Virus record (IMG/VR): IMGVR_UViG_3300031566_000057
Coordinates: 1-50,862 of that record
Length of the DNA stretch: 50,862 nt
Strand: one strand, 5' to 3'
Source: a virus
Shown: piece by piece, positions 1 to 8,240 of the stretch
Layout of the letters: each line of letters starts with the position of its first letter
Numbering within the stretch: the stretch's first letter is position 1
Notes under the pieces: model-generated
Database searches by the model: none
Told to the model about the DNA's origin: nothing
The model's input: only the letters and a program-made list of their open reading frames with translations
Made by a program: the position numbers and the translations under genes

Positions 1-136
1 TGGTGTCGATTGGGCGAGGGCGTATGAGGTCGAAAAACCGGCAACGGCGAACCTCAACTACTTCGCCGGGCTGGTTGCTGGAGAGTCCGATTCCAAGACG
101 GGTCCGTGCTGGGTCAACATTATTGTGCCCGGCTCG
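1..136. repeat. terminal direct overlap, left copy
   Basis: Bases 1-136 match 50727-50862 with a single difference (G at 127, A at 50853). The reading frame running off the right edge continues in frame here. This is expected for a circular or circularly permuted genome assembled as a line, giving a unit length of about 50,726 bp. A true short terminal repeat is the alternative, but it would lie inside a coding sequence, which makes an assembly overlap likelier. Confidence 0.9.
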
Positions 137-535
137 CCGCCTGGGGTCCTTTGCAAGGCGTGGACCTACGTAAGCTCCACGATTCTCACGACTCGGCTGG
201 CGGTCACTAACGATCAGTGGTATCTGACCACGGCCAGTTCCTCGACCGTCACGGTTGCAAGGGCGATGCAGACGTTGAACACCGCATCCACCGCCGCTCT
301 GACGTTGTGCCAACTGGAAGGTGCGCCGAGTGGGGGGATCGATGTTGTCGCCCTGGTTACTCCCACTGCCCCCACGCTTACCGGAGGCACCACTGGGGGC
401 GGGGCGGCCCTTGTTGGAACTACAGCATTGATCGGCGACATGCAGCGCGTCTTTGATGGCACGGCGAAGAACACAACGGACATTGCCGCGATCATCACGG
501 CGTTGAAGAACGCCAACCTGATGTCACTTACATAG
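2..535 (+). CDS. fibre/decoration protein paralogue, 3' part (5' part at 50599-50862)
   Basis: The frame is open from the left edge and joins the gene starting at 50599, giving about 220 residues when the circle is closed. The N-terminal domain is clearly paralogous to that of the 668-residue protein at 48550-50556: both share the LNYFAG, GPCWVNII and AMQTLNT motifs. This copy carries only one Thr/Gly repeat (TAPTLTGGTTGG) and ends with a short DIAAIITALKNANLM tail where the neighbour has long arrays. It lies after the major capsid gene and before a terminator, which suits a head-decoration or fibre protein, but no biochemical role can be read. The internal start at 125 is not the true start. 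Confidence 0.85.
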   Translation, partial: GVDWARAYEVEKPATANLNYFAGLVAGESDSKTGPCWVNIIVPGSPPGVLCKAWTYVSSTILTTRLAVTNDQWYLTTASSSTVTVARAMQTLNTASTAALTLCQLEGAPSGGIDVVALVTPTAPTLTGGTTGGGAALVGTTALIGDMQRVFDGTAKNTTDIAAIITALKNANLMSLT

Positions 536-554
536 GGAGTCCTTCCCTGTCCCG

Positions 555-591
555 GACCTTGGGGGGGCCTTCCCCCCCAGGGTCTTTGTTT
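555..591 (+). terminator. intrinsic terminator after the capsid/decoration genes
   Basis: A 13-bp stem (555-567 with 572-584, one T.G pair) has a CCTT tetraloop and is followed directly by TTTGTTT. It separates the head/decoration genes from the tail genes and probably reduces rather than abolishes read-through, since no promoter is obvious before 604. The ribosome binding site of the next gene (GGAGGA) begins within the T-rich tail. Confidence 0.8.
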
Positions 592-603
592 GGAGGATCA
601 TCA

Positions 604-1062
604 ATGTTCTTAGCAAGAGATCACATAGCCCTGACCGGGACTACGCAAGCGTTCATTGTCTTTCCCGTAGATGAGAACGGACTTGTCCTGCCGGTCGCCA
701 CAACTGCCGGACAGTCCACGGGCAACAGTTCCCTGGCGGTGATCGCCGCCCTGAAGGACCTGCTTGCGCCCACTGGGCAGACGACTTTGGGCAGTACCCT
801 GGCCGGAACTACGTGGGATGCCGCCACCGCGATCACGCTGCCTCTCGGTACGGAGTGGATCTACGTCACCCCAACAGAGGCCACGATGTTCTTCGTGAAC
901 ACCACGGGCAGTTCGGCCACGGCAAGTGACTGTGCCGACCTGACTGCGGACCAGTCCCATCAGTTCCGCGCGCCTTCGTCCACTGGAACCACGGGGTATC
1001 TGCACTACAAGGCCCCCGTTACGGGTGGAACGTTCAGAGTCACTGCGCTGGGGAACTATTGA
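604..1062 (+). CDS. structural protein of unknown function, 152 aa
   Basis: Start ATG 604 is chosen over the in-frame upstream codon at 559 because GGAGGA sits 7-12 bases before it, while the longer version would read through the terminator stem. The protein opens with MFLARDHIALTGTTQAF and is rich in Thr, Gly and Ala, with beta-type alternation and no membrane segment. It resembles small virion decoration or tail-attachment proteins in composition only. Its TGA stop overlaps the ATG of the next gene (TGATG), so the two are likely co-translated. No family recognised. Confidence 0.75.
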   Translation: MFLARDHIALTGTTQAFIVFPVDENGLVLPVATTAGQSTGNSSLAVIAALKDLLAPTGQTTLGSTLAGTTWDAATAITLPLGTEWIYVTPTEATMFFVNTTGSSATASDCADLTADQSHQFRAPSSTGTTGYLHYKAPVTGGTFRVTALGNY

Positions 1063-2498
1063 TGGCTGCAACAGTCATAACGGTTGACCCAAACAGCGGA
1101 GCCGGGTTCGACTTCACGACCATCCAGGCTGCGCTCGATGCGCATTCTATCGAGGCCCAGGAAGTTTATGATCTCGCTGAGGGATATGAAATCCAATGTC
1201 GCTCCGGGGAATGCGGGGCCTTCGACATCTCCTCCTGGACCCCCGTTCCGAGCGAGGCGTACCCACTCGTCATCTGTAACGCACCCGGTTACGAGCAGGT
1301 CGCGGCGAAGGGGGATAGGACCGGACCCTACATCACCCACACCAGCGGGAACGGTTGTCTCATCCGAGAACCTTGGGTGACCATCCGGGGCCTGCGGTTC
1401 TTCTCTACCGGCTCGTCGGCGGCTGTGACAGGACTGCTGGTGCAAGCCCAGTTTGGGGCAGATAACGTAACCATCGAAAACAACGTCGTCGAACTCACTG
1501 CCGACACTTCGCATTCGATGGGAATCAGGTGCGATTACGAAACCACCGCAACCGGCACGAAGGCTATCACGATCCGTCGGAACATCGTGTACGGTAACGA
1601 TGTCGCACTGGATTATATGTATGGCATCCTGGTCAAGGCTAGCAACGCAACGCAGGCCCGTGGCGATACGGCGCTCACGATGAATGCCGCCGTTTACTGC
1701 AATACGGTCAGTAAGATCAGTGCGAACGGGAACTTTGGTTGCGGCATCTGTGCGCTATCCTACAGCAACGCGGTGGCTGATTACAACCGCACCGTTGCGT
1801 CCGTAAACGCGGGGACGGATACCATCACGTTCACTGCCGCCCACAGTTGCCCCTATGACGGCTATGCCATCAAGTTCACCACGACGGTAGGGGATCTTCC
1901 AGCACCGCTTGACACCGCAACGACCTACTACACGCATGTGGAATCGGCTACCGAGATCACCCTTTTCGACACACGCGCGAACGCCTGGACGGACTATGAT
2001 GGCACGATGGGCCTCATCAACTTGACCGATGGTGGTAGTGGCACGCACACCGGGGTCTTCACGGACGACACGAACGACGTGACGACGATTAACATGACGA
2101 CCAAGGACAACGCCGTTGCCATGACCGGCGACGGTGAGTGTTACGTCGAGGCGGAGACCCTGACAGGTTCGGGTAGTGCGACCGTGGACTGGACCACGGG
2201 CGTCAGCGACTACAACGCCGGGACGGACACGACTGCCACGAGCGTGTGCGGCGGGGCGAACAACGTGGACAGCGCGACCATTGGGGACCTGTGGGCGGAT
2301 GCTGACGCGAACCTGGCGGTCGCGGCCGGCAGTCCCCTGATCGCCGCCGGCGTGGCGATCCCCGGCATTGCCACCGACGCGATCGGCAATCCCTACAAGG
2401 ACCCCCCGAGCATTGGGGCACTGGAATACATCCGGCCTACGTCTACCGGAACATCCACTACCACTGCACGGCGACTTGGATTGGGGTTCTTCCCATGA
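1062..2498 (+). CDS. right-handed beta-helix (pectin-lyase-fold) virion protein, tailspike candidate
   Basis: A 478-residue protein starting at ATG 1062; a TTG at 1059 is possible but overlaps the upstream stop less naturally. Residues about 100-250 carry parallel beta-helix rungs of the pectate-lyase/NosD type (for example VTIRGLRFFSTGS, VTIENNVVEL, ITIRRNIVYGND), and a late motif, SPLIAAG...GNPYKDPPSIGALEY, is typical of such proteins. The middle (about 245-330) is an unrelated insertion. Phage proteins of this shape are often receptor-binding or glycan-degrading tailspikes; catalytic residues cannot be assigned by eye. It lies just before the tail adaptor gene. Confidence 0.75.
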   Translation: MAATVITVDPNSGAGFDFTTIQAALDAHSIEAQEVYDLAEGYEIQCRSGECGAFDISSWTPVPSEAYPLVICNAPGYEQVAAKGDRTGPYITHTSGNGCLIREPWVTIRGLRFFSTGSSAAVTGLLVQAQFGADNVTIENNVVELTADTSHSMGIRCDYETTATGTKAITIRRNIVYGNDVALDYMYGILVKASNATQARGDTALTMNAAVYCNTVSKISANGNFGCGICALSYSNAVADYNRTVASVNAGTDTITFTAAHSCPYDGYAIKFTTTVGDLPAPLDTATTYYTHVESATEITLFDTRANAWTDYDGTMGLINLTDGGSGTHTGVFTDDTNDVTTINMTTKDNAVAMTGDGECYVEAETLTGSGSATVDWTTGVSDYNAGTDTTATSVCGGANNVDSATIGDLWADADANLAVAAGSPLIAAGVAIPGIATDAIGNPYKDPPSIGALEYIRPTSTGTSTTTARRLGLGFFP

Positions 2499-3448
2499 GC
2501 GAACCGACGATCAACTTGGCGTTTCTGGACCTCTATACGGAGGTGGCTGATTATCTGGGATGGGGAAGAACTCCTACCACGGCCAGGGTCGCCGAAGCCA
2601 AGCGCTATGTGAACAACGGCTATCGGAGGTTCCTCTACCCCATCGACCCGAGAACCAGCAAAGCATACCACTGGAGCTTTCTGGCCCCTGAAGCCACTAT
2701 CATAGCCTGGCCGACCACGGGAGGGTCGATGACCGTGACGGACAGCACGACGGTCACGGATACAAGCAACACGCCATTTCATGCCTCCATGATCGGGCAT
2801 ACGATTGTAGCAGATGACAGCGAGAACGAATATACCATTACGGCCTACACCTCGACTTCCGTGGTGACGATAGGCACCACCGGCACTACGGATACGGGGG
2901 AAGCGTTTACGATTACTGCGGACGGGACGTATTCCCTGCCGGATGATTTCGGGGGCTTGATAGATGGGCCTGCCTTCGATTCCACCGGCGGTCTTAGTGA
3001 CATTCGAGAACGAACCGTTGCCTGGATGCGCGACCGCATCGCGGGAGGAGGCACACAAACTGGCGAGATGGATTCTTTTGCCATCCAGCCCATGACGTTT
3101 GCCACAGCTACGGGGCAGAGATACGAAATACTCGTCGGACCAATCCCCACGGCGGACAAGACGCTCTACTACCGTTACCGCATCAACCCTGCGAAACTGA
3201 GTGCCGACACAGATTACCCGTATGGGGGTCCGGCTCACGCCGAAACCATACTGGAATTGTCCTTGGCCGCCGCCGAGGAACGACTTCAGGACGGCCAGGA
3301 CTTCCATCAGGTGCGCGCGCAGCGGTTGTTGGCTGCAAGTATAGATTTGGACGCCTCATTCAAGGGCAGGAACTTAGGCTACTGCGGGGACTACTCCGAC
3401 GATACGGGTCCGATTTGGGACCGGCGCATCAACGACGTGACTTACTAA
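2495..3448 (+). CDS. head-to-tail adaptor (tail tubular protein A-like)
   Basis: A 317-residue protein whose ATG overlaps the previous stop by 4 bases. The N-terminus (TEVADYLGWG, then EAKRYVNNGYRRFLYP) and the C-terminal helix (ETILELSLAAAEERLQDGQ) match the layout of T7 gp11/P22 gp4-type adaptors, which form the ring below the portal. A beta-rich insertion of Thr/Val repeats occupies about residues 70-145. It precedes the probable nozzle gene at 4152, as tube A precedes tube B in T7-like phages. Assignment is from motif and order, not alignment. Confidence 0.7.
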   Translation: MSEPTINLAFLDLYTEVADYLGWGRTPTTARVAEAKRYVNNGYRRFLYPIDPRTSKAYHWSFLAPEATIIAWPTTGGSMTVTDSTTVTDTSNTPFHASMIGHTIVADDSENEYTITAYTSTSVVTIGTTGTTDTGEAFTITADGTYSLPDDFGGLIDGPAFDSTGGLSDIRERTVAWMRDRIAGGGTQTGEMDSFAIQPMTFATATGQRYEILVGPIPTADKTLYYRYRINPAKLSADTDYPYGGPAHAETILELSLAAAEERLQDGQDFHQVRAQRLLAASIDLDASFKGRNLGYCGDYSDDTGPIWDRRINDVTY

Positions 3449-3458
3449 GGAGACTTCG

Positions 3459-3806
3459 ATGTCCGTCAACAATCTTACTCAGAAGATGAAAGAGGCGCGG
3501 ACCTGGACGGTGAAGACCGCCACCGCGGCCCTCACCAGCCCCGAAATCAGGTTCGGGTTCGTCAAGGCTGTCCACGCGCTTACGGCTATCGTTCTGACGC
3601 TCCCGCCCGCATCCGCATCGTTTGAGGGTGCTGATCTTCTGATCGCCAGCGGAGGCGCGGCCAGCGTGAAGGTCTACGTGTTGGCCGGGTTCGGAGGGAC
3701 AACGTCCAAGGACACCTTTACTCTGGCGCAAGGGGACATGGTTCATTGTTTCTGCGATGGGGCTTACTGGTACGGAACGAACGTGACAACTGGGGCCGCA
3801 ACATAA
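3459..3806 (+). CDS. small virion-associated protein, first tandem copy
   Basis: A 115-residue protein preceded by AAGGAG. It is a tandem paralogue of the next gene: both share an N-terminal KAR.W/FT.KTATA segment and a C-terminal segment reading DTFTLAQGDMVH, FCDG and YWYGTNVTT. No membrane or catalytic motif is visible. Placement between adaptor and nozzle genes suggests a minor tail or decoration component. Function unknown. Confidence 0.7.
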   Translation: MSVNNLTQKMKEARTWTVKTATAALTSPEIRFGFVKAVHALTAIVLTLPPASASFEGADLLIASGGAASVKVYVLAGFGGTTSKDTFTLAQGDMVHCFCDGAYWYGTNVTTGAAT

Positions 3807-3816
3807 GGAGAGGCAC

Positions 3817-4152
3817 ATGGCTTCGATAATCAATCTGCACCACCAGATGGTCAAGGCGCGGCGCTTCACTGCCAAAACCGCCACGGCCACGCTGGTGAAG
3901 AACGAGGTTCGGTATGGCTTCGTCAGCGCCACGTCGGGCAGTTCGGTGGCTTTGACTATGCCGGATGTTGACGGGACGATGAAGGGGTATGACTGCCTGA
4001 TCGCGGCCGGGGGAGCCGGTGCGGTGACGGTCGTTGACTCTGACGGCTTCGGGGGTGGCGCGGACACCTTCACTCTCGCCCAGGGTGATATGGTTCATAT
4101 GTTCTGCGATGGTGTCTACTGGTACGGCACGAACGTCACCACAAGTGCATAA
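3817..4152 (+). CDS. small virion-associated protein, second tandem copy
   Basis: A 111-residue paralogue of the protein at 3459-3806, preceded by the same AAGGAG-type leader. The last 30 residues are nearly superimposable on the first copy (DTFTLAQGDMVHMFCDG), while the N-terminus has diverged, pointing to an older tandem duplication. Its TAA stop shares a base with the ATG of the nozzle gene, which lacks its own Shine-Dalgarno sequence and is probably translationally coupled. Function unknown. Confidence 0.7.
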   Translation: MASIINLHHQMVKARRFTAKTATATLVKNEVRYGFVSATSGSSVALTMPDVDGTMKGYDCLIAAGGAGAVTVVDSDGFGGGADTFTLAQGDMVHMFCDGVYWYGTNVTTSA

Positions 4153-6335
4153 TGGCTAAAGAGGTCCAGTGGCCGTTTCCCATCAAGGGATACGACGCGA
4201 ATTGGGCGTACTCGGATCAACCCCCGTTTACCACCCCCTCCGCGTCGAATGTGCGGGGGTACTCCGCCGACAGCGAGCGCGCGCGCGGGGGCTCACGACC
4301 CGGTATCAAGCAAGCCTACTCTCAGCAGGTGGGGGATACATCCAACCCCATCCAATGGGTCGGGTGGCTTGATAAAGGGTTTGGGGATACCGTCCTCTAC
4401 AAGGACCTGTTCGCCTACACCAATGGTGCGCTCAGCGGTCAGACTGCGTGGACTGGGGATACTGAGGTAGTCGTCAAGAACGGCTACGTCCACCTCAATA
4501 GCATGGTAACTGATAAGGCAGTTACCTATGCGAGCTTCGCTTCGGATGACTGGCAGGACTTCACCCTCGAATGCGACCTGGCGTGGAACTGGGGGTCTAC
4601 GGGTTCTATCTCCCTGTGGGTCTCCAGTGCCAGCGATGCAGGAACCGATGGGGCCAAGGTCACTGTGTCATTCACCAGCACGGAGATCCCCTCTCCGGGG
4701 TTGGGGTTCAGCAGCGTAGTCCAGATCGACCTTGCCTCTGGTGCGAACACGGACAAGTACACCGCCTCCTATGGGATGCTGATGTCCGTGAGGGGTAGTA
4801 ATCTCATTATCAAGGCGACCAAAGATCGGGTCACCGTCAATTGGCTCGGGGCGGAAGTGGCCTCTGTGGCAAGAGATGATGGTACTTGCGATCAGGCCGG
4901 GTTCAAGATGACCATGAGCAATCCGGTGACAGCGGCATGGTGGCCGGACACTCTGGTTGACTTCCGCATCATGGACTGGCTCCTGACGGCTGTGACACGA
5001 CCTACGACCTTGGCGCGAGAACTGGTGACTGTCTCCAACCGAACCATCTGGGCGGAGTCCGCTGAAGGAACGATGGGGAGTAGCTACGTCGATTCCAACC
5101 AGCTAACCTCCGGTATCTCCCTGATCTCCGCCGCGTACTGCAACGGGAACCTGTTCTTCCTGGATGGTACTCAGCCCTTGTGGTACAATCCTATGGCTGC
5201 CTCCGATTCGGTTGTTACCTGGAGCGCCCGGAAGGGGAAGATCGTCAACACCTGTCGGGGGATAGTGAACTGGCGCAACCGCGTTGTGCTGTTCAACTCG
5301 GTGGAAGACCCTCAGAACTACTACATGAGCCGATTGGGAGACCCTTGGGACTGGGATTACGGCAAGATGGACGCCGAAAGCGCCGTCGCCGGTAATCAGA
5401 CCATGAACGGGCGGATCGGCGATCCCATCAAAGCAATGTGCCCGATCTCCGACGACGTGCTTATCATCGGCTGCACCCGTTCGGTGTGGGCGATGTACGG
5501 CGACCCAATGGCGGGGGGGTACGTCACAAGACTCTCCGACCAGACCGGAATCGTCGGTCAGAACGCCTGGACAACCGACCCCCAGGGGAACCTCTACTTC
5601 ATGGGCGAGGAAGGTCTGTTTGTCCTTCCTCCCAGGGGAAAGCCGCAGAACCTCACGCGCCATCGGATACCGAGTCTCGGAAGCCACGACCCCGTAATGA
5701 CTGGTACTACCGGGAGCGCGGGGGAATACTACGTTACTCTGGCTTACGACGCCGACAGGCATGGTGTGGTGATCTTCCAGACTCCCTACTCTACTGGAAC
5801 CGCGGAGCACTACTTCTACGACATTCGGACGGATGCCTTCTGGCCCGAAGCCTATCCCACAACCGTTGGACCGACTTGTGCGGCCTTCTACAACGCCGCC
5901 GGTCCTACCTATCGCAAGCTCCTTCTGGGCGGGACGAACGGGTATCTGTACGAATATTCAGATTCCCAGAACTACGACCTTCCTACAACTGGTGGGACCA
6001 CGGCGATTTCAAGTTACGTCTGGTACACCCCCAGGCAGTTTGGGGGACCCATCAGGGATGCGATTGTCACGAAGGTTGTAGGAACACTGTCTTCGGGAAG
6101 CGAGAGTACCATCTTCGGGGTCTATGCTGCTGACGTACCAGAGACACTCACAGGGATGTCATCTGGGGTGGTGGGGTCTAGTGGCAACTGGACCGCGGGG
6201 TTGAACTACGCGGACAGAACAAGGGTAAGGGGAGGCGCGCACAGCATCAAGGTCTCCAACGCGACAGCGGATCAGGGCTGGGCCGTTGAGAATGTAACCG
6301 TCGAGGTCTTCCCCGGTGGGGAGTTGAGGAAGTGA
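4152..6335 (+). CDS. tail nozzle (tail tubular protein B-like)
   Basis: A 727-residue protein. The N-terminus ([20 protein letters not shown] followed by SNVRGY and [13 protein letters not shown]) is the hallmark opening of podoviral gp12-like nozzle proteins, which form the distal tail tube. A lectin-like beta insertion at about residues 75-275 is extra. The C-terminal half has repeated beta-propeller-like segments ([30 protein letters not shown]). The order adaptor, two small proteins, nozzle supports the role. The start has no separate ribosome site (TAATG). Confidence 0.8.
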   Translation: MAKEVQWPFPIKGYDANWAYSDQPPFTTPSASNVRGYSADSERARGGSRPGIKQAYSQQVGDTSNPIQWVGWLDKGFGDTVLYKDLFAYTNGALSGQTAWTGDTEVVVKNGYVHLNSMVTDKAVTYASFASDDWQDFTLECDLAWNWGSTGSISLWVSSASDAGTDGAKVTVSFTSTEIPSPGLGFSSVVQIDLASGANTDKYTASYGMLMSVRGSNLIIKATKDRVTVNWLGAEVASVARDDGTCDQAGFKMTMSNPVTAAWWPDTLVDFRIMDWLLTAVTRPTTLARELVTVSNRTIWAESAEGTMGSSYVDSNQLTSGISLISAAYCNGNLFFLDGTQPLWYNPMAASDSVVTWSARKGKIVNTCRGIVNWRNRVVLFNSVEDPQNYYMSRLGDPWDWDYGKMDAESAVAGNQTMNGRIGDPIKAMCPISDDVLIIGCTRSVWAMYGDPMAGGYVTRLSDQTGIVGQNAWTTDPQGNLYFMGEEGLFVLPPRGKPQNLTRHRIPSLGSHDPVMTGTTGSAGEYYVTLAYDADRHGVVIFQTPYSTGTAEHYFYDIRTDAFWPEAYPTTVGPTCAAFYNAAGPTYRKLLLGGTNGYLYEYSDSQNYDLPTTGGTTAISSYVWYTPRQFGGPIRDAIVTKVVGTLSSGSESTIFGVYAADVPETLTGMSSGVVGSSGNWTAGLNYADRTRVRGGAHSIKVSNATADQGWAVENVTVEVFPGGELRK

Positions 6336-7147
6336 GGCCCCCGAGAAACCCCCCAGATAAGGTAATCATCCAGCAGGGCGCTCAGACCCTAGACGAGGCC
6401 CTGCGGAACCTGCGCTTGGTCTACTCAGGGTCCTTGGCTGATGGTAGGTCGCTTGAAGGAGAGGATGGGGTTTATACTGTACGGGTCATTCCTCCCTTGG
6501 AAGTGACGGACGAAGGCTTAGTCATCAACCTGCACGACCCGATGATGCAGGTGCTTCTGCGGGTCAGGTTTGATAATGAGGACCCCGAGCTTGTTCTTCC
6601 GTCCGAGGTGGGAGTTACTGCCGGGGGGACGGCGGGCGTAACTTCGTTGCCCGCCCGCAGGGATCACGTACACGGCTTGCAGATGTTCGACGGGGTGCCG
6701 GAGACAGTCACCACCGCTGTAGGAGATGCAGGGACCACTCTTTCTCCGGCTCGCGGGGACCATGTCCATCAGGGCGTAGGATTAACGGGGCCTATAGGGC
6801 CAACAGGCGCAACGGGCTCAACAGGTGCAACAGGCCCTCAAGGGACAACAGGGCCAACAGGCTCAACAGGCCCAACAGGCGCAACAGGTTCAACGGGCTC
6901 AGCGGGTTCCACAGGGCCAACAGGACCAACAGGGCCAACAGGGTCAACTGGGGCTACAGGCTCGACAGGGGCTACAGGTTCAACGGGGCCAATAAGCGGC
7001 GGCGACAACCTCTGGACGTTCGTTGCGGGGGCCAACTTGGTGCATGGGATAATTGGCGCTGGCGGGGCAGGGCTTGTCGGAACCACGGTCAGTCCAGTGA
7101 ACACAATTGTGTTCGATCAGGCGGGGCACATACTGAGCGCGTCTTAG
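6332..7147 (+). CDS. collagen-like tail fibre protein
   Basis: A 271-residue protein starting at GTG 6332 in a 4-base overlap with the previous stop. Residues about 90-150 hold two copies of the PAR.DHVHG/Q-type fibre motif ([18 protein letters not shown]). They are followed by 23 uninterrupted Gly-X-Y triplets and a short globular C-terminus. Such proteins form trimeric fibres. Many Y positions are Thr, so the fibre is also a possible glycan acceptor. Its stop codon overlaps the stop of the convergent minus-strand gene by 4 bases. Confidence 0.85.
   Translation: MRPPRNPPDKVIIQQGAQTLDEALRNLRLVYSGSLADGRSLEGEDGVYTVRVIPPLEVTDEGLVINLHDPMMQVLLRVRFDNEDPELVLPSEVGVTAGGTAGVTSLPARRDHVHGLQMFDGVPETVTTAVGDAGTTLSPARGDHVHQGVGLTGPIGPTGATGSTGATGPQGTTGPTGSTGPTGATGSTGSAGSTGPTGPTGPTGSTGATGSTGATGSTGPISGGDNLWTFVAGANLVHGIIGAGGAGLVGTTVSPVNTIVFDQAGHILSAS
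6788..6994 (+). repeat. collagen-like Gly-X-Y coding repeat, 23 triplets
   Basis: In-frame 9-base units encode GPT, GST, GAT and related triplets without interruption (23 x Gly-X-Y). Codon variation between units is modest, so slippage or recombination could change copy number. Confidence 0.9.
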
Positions 7148-7611
7148 GGTTTCTGTGGCTTATTCGGGAGTTCTTTGTCGCGCCAGTGGCCGAGTTTAGC
7201 GCTCCCGATTGTTTCCCCTTGGTAGCGCAGTTCGACTAGTAGGGGAGCGCCCGAGAAGCCCTTGTGTCGTTTCAGCCATTGTTCGCCGAGAGTCTGGCAG
7301 GAAGCGTTGGCCGCCTCCTCAAAGCGCTGTTTGTCAGCTTGGCGGACCTGATACCCGCTGGCGCGCAGAAGGATGTGGTTGTCTGTCAGCCGGGCACCAA
7401 GTTCGGTGATGAAAGTGAATCGGTTCAGCATAATCCGTTCGGCCGTGCGGAAGCCACTCAACCGACACTCCCACTCTGCCTTCGTCATGGAGACTTCGGT
7501 GTTGAGGGAATCCGACAGGTACGGGAACTTCTTCTTCTCGGCTTCCTTCCCCGCGGCAAAAGCACCGGCGACGAGAAGCCCGACCAGACAGACGATCAGC
7601 AGACGTTTCAT
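7144..7611 (-). CDS. secreted/periplasmic protein, probable moron gene
   Basis: A lone minus-strand gene inside the late plus-strand operon. The 155-residue product starts with a classical signal peptide ([20 protein letters not shown], cleavage likely after AFA); no lipobox Cys is present. The mature part is charged, mostly helical, and has two Cys (ECRLSG, ASCQTLG) that could form a disulfide. AAGGAG lies 7 bases before ATG 7611, and a near-consensus promoter sits 22 bases upstream. Independent promoter, opposite strand and export signal are features of lysogenic-conversion or superinfection-exclusion genes expressed from a prophage. The actual activity is unknown; it is not an obvious enzyme. 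Confidence 0.8.
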   Translation of the reverse strand: MKRLLIVCLVGLLVAGAFAAGKEAEKKKFPYLSDSLNTEVSMTKAEWECRLSGFRTAERIMLNRFTFITELGARLTDNHILLRASGYQVRQADKQRFEEAANASCQTLGEQWLKRHKGFSGAPLLVELRYQGETIGSAKLGHWRDKELPNKPQKP

Positions 7612-7632
7612 GGCGATGCTCCTTTCGCCTCC

Positions 7633-7661
7633 ATTATAGCACCCTCGGAGGGATTAGTCAA
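7633..7661 (-). promoter_or_regulatory. sigma-70 promoter for the minus-strand moron gene
   Basis: On the minus strand, TTGACT (7656-7661) and TATAAT (7633-7638) are separated by exactly 17 bases. The predicted transcript starts near 7626, leaving a short leader that contains AAGGAG. The -35 box shares its last base with the ATG of the plus-strand gene at 7661, so the two transcription units are packed back to back. Confidence 0.85.
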
Positions 7662-8239
7662 TGCCAACACCCGCAAGTATCGAATCCATGAGGCTGGAGC
7701 ACGAGCGCCGGGAGGGCCGCCGCGCCCAGCAGGCAACCGCCCGCACTGCTCGGATCGCCCGGAACACCGCCCGCTACGGCAAGAAGCCTGCGGCGCAAAC
7801 CAAGATAGTCAGGGGCCTTAGCCCCGCCGGGGCCTTCCGGCGCAAGATGATGCAGTGGATGCAGGGGTCCCTTTTCCAGCAACTCCAAGGGGAGCAGGCT
7901 TCAGCGAACAAAGCAAACCTCCAGAGATACTACCAAGCCTTGGCCCAGTGGAACCAGGTAGGACAGGCCGAGATGCAGACCATCGGGAGGAACCTTCGCC
8001 AAGGCCAGGCGATGGGCAGGCAGTCGCTCATCAACCGGGGTTTGGGGAACACCACCGTCGTCGGACCCATGATGAACAGGATGCAGGAGTCCGCGGACAT
8101 CAGCAGGCTGAACGTCCGGGGAATGGTGGCTAGGGGGAAGGCTGGGATCATCGAGCGCCGGACGGACTTGGGGCCGAACATGCAGGCTTACGGTCAAGCG
8201 CTGAGGGCGTGGGGTCAGACAGGCAGGCCGGTGGACTGA
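7661..8239 (+). CDS. internal virion protein candidate, 192 aa
   Basis: A basic, Gln/Ala/Arg-rich helical protein without membrane segments or Cys. GGAGG lies upstream of the ATG. Sequences such as QGEQASANKANLQRYYQAL, and the position directly before two further internal-protein genes, resemble the small internal proteins of podoviruses that are ejected with the DNA. The family is not recognised with certainty. Confidence 0.65.
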   Translation: MPTPASIESMRLEHERREGRRAQQATARTARIARNTARYGKKPAAQTKIVRGLSPAGAFRRKMMQWMQGSLFQQLQGEQASANKANLQRYYQALAQWNQVGQAEMQTIGRNLRQGQAMGRQSLINRGLGNTTVVGPMMNRMQESADISRLNVRGMVARGKAGIIERRTDLGPNMQAYGQALRAWGQTGRPVD

Positions 8240-8240
8240 T

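Noticed and set aside
7099-7114. 16-bp perfect palindrome GAACACAATTGTGTTC in the collagen-like gene
   Set aside because: About one such palindrome is expected by chance in 50 kb, and it lies inside coding sequence with no promoter nearby.
7264-7821. Plus-strand frame of 185 codons opposite the secreted minus-strand protein
   Set aside because: The minus strand has a signal peptide, ribosome site and consensus promoter, while the plus frame runs across them and overlaps the next gene out of frame.
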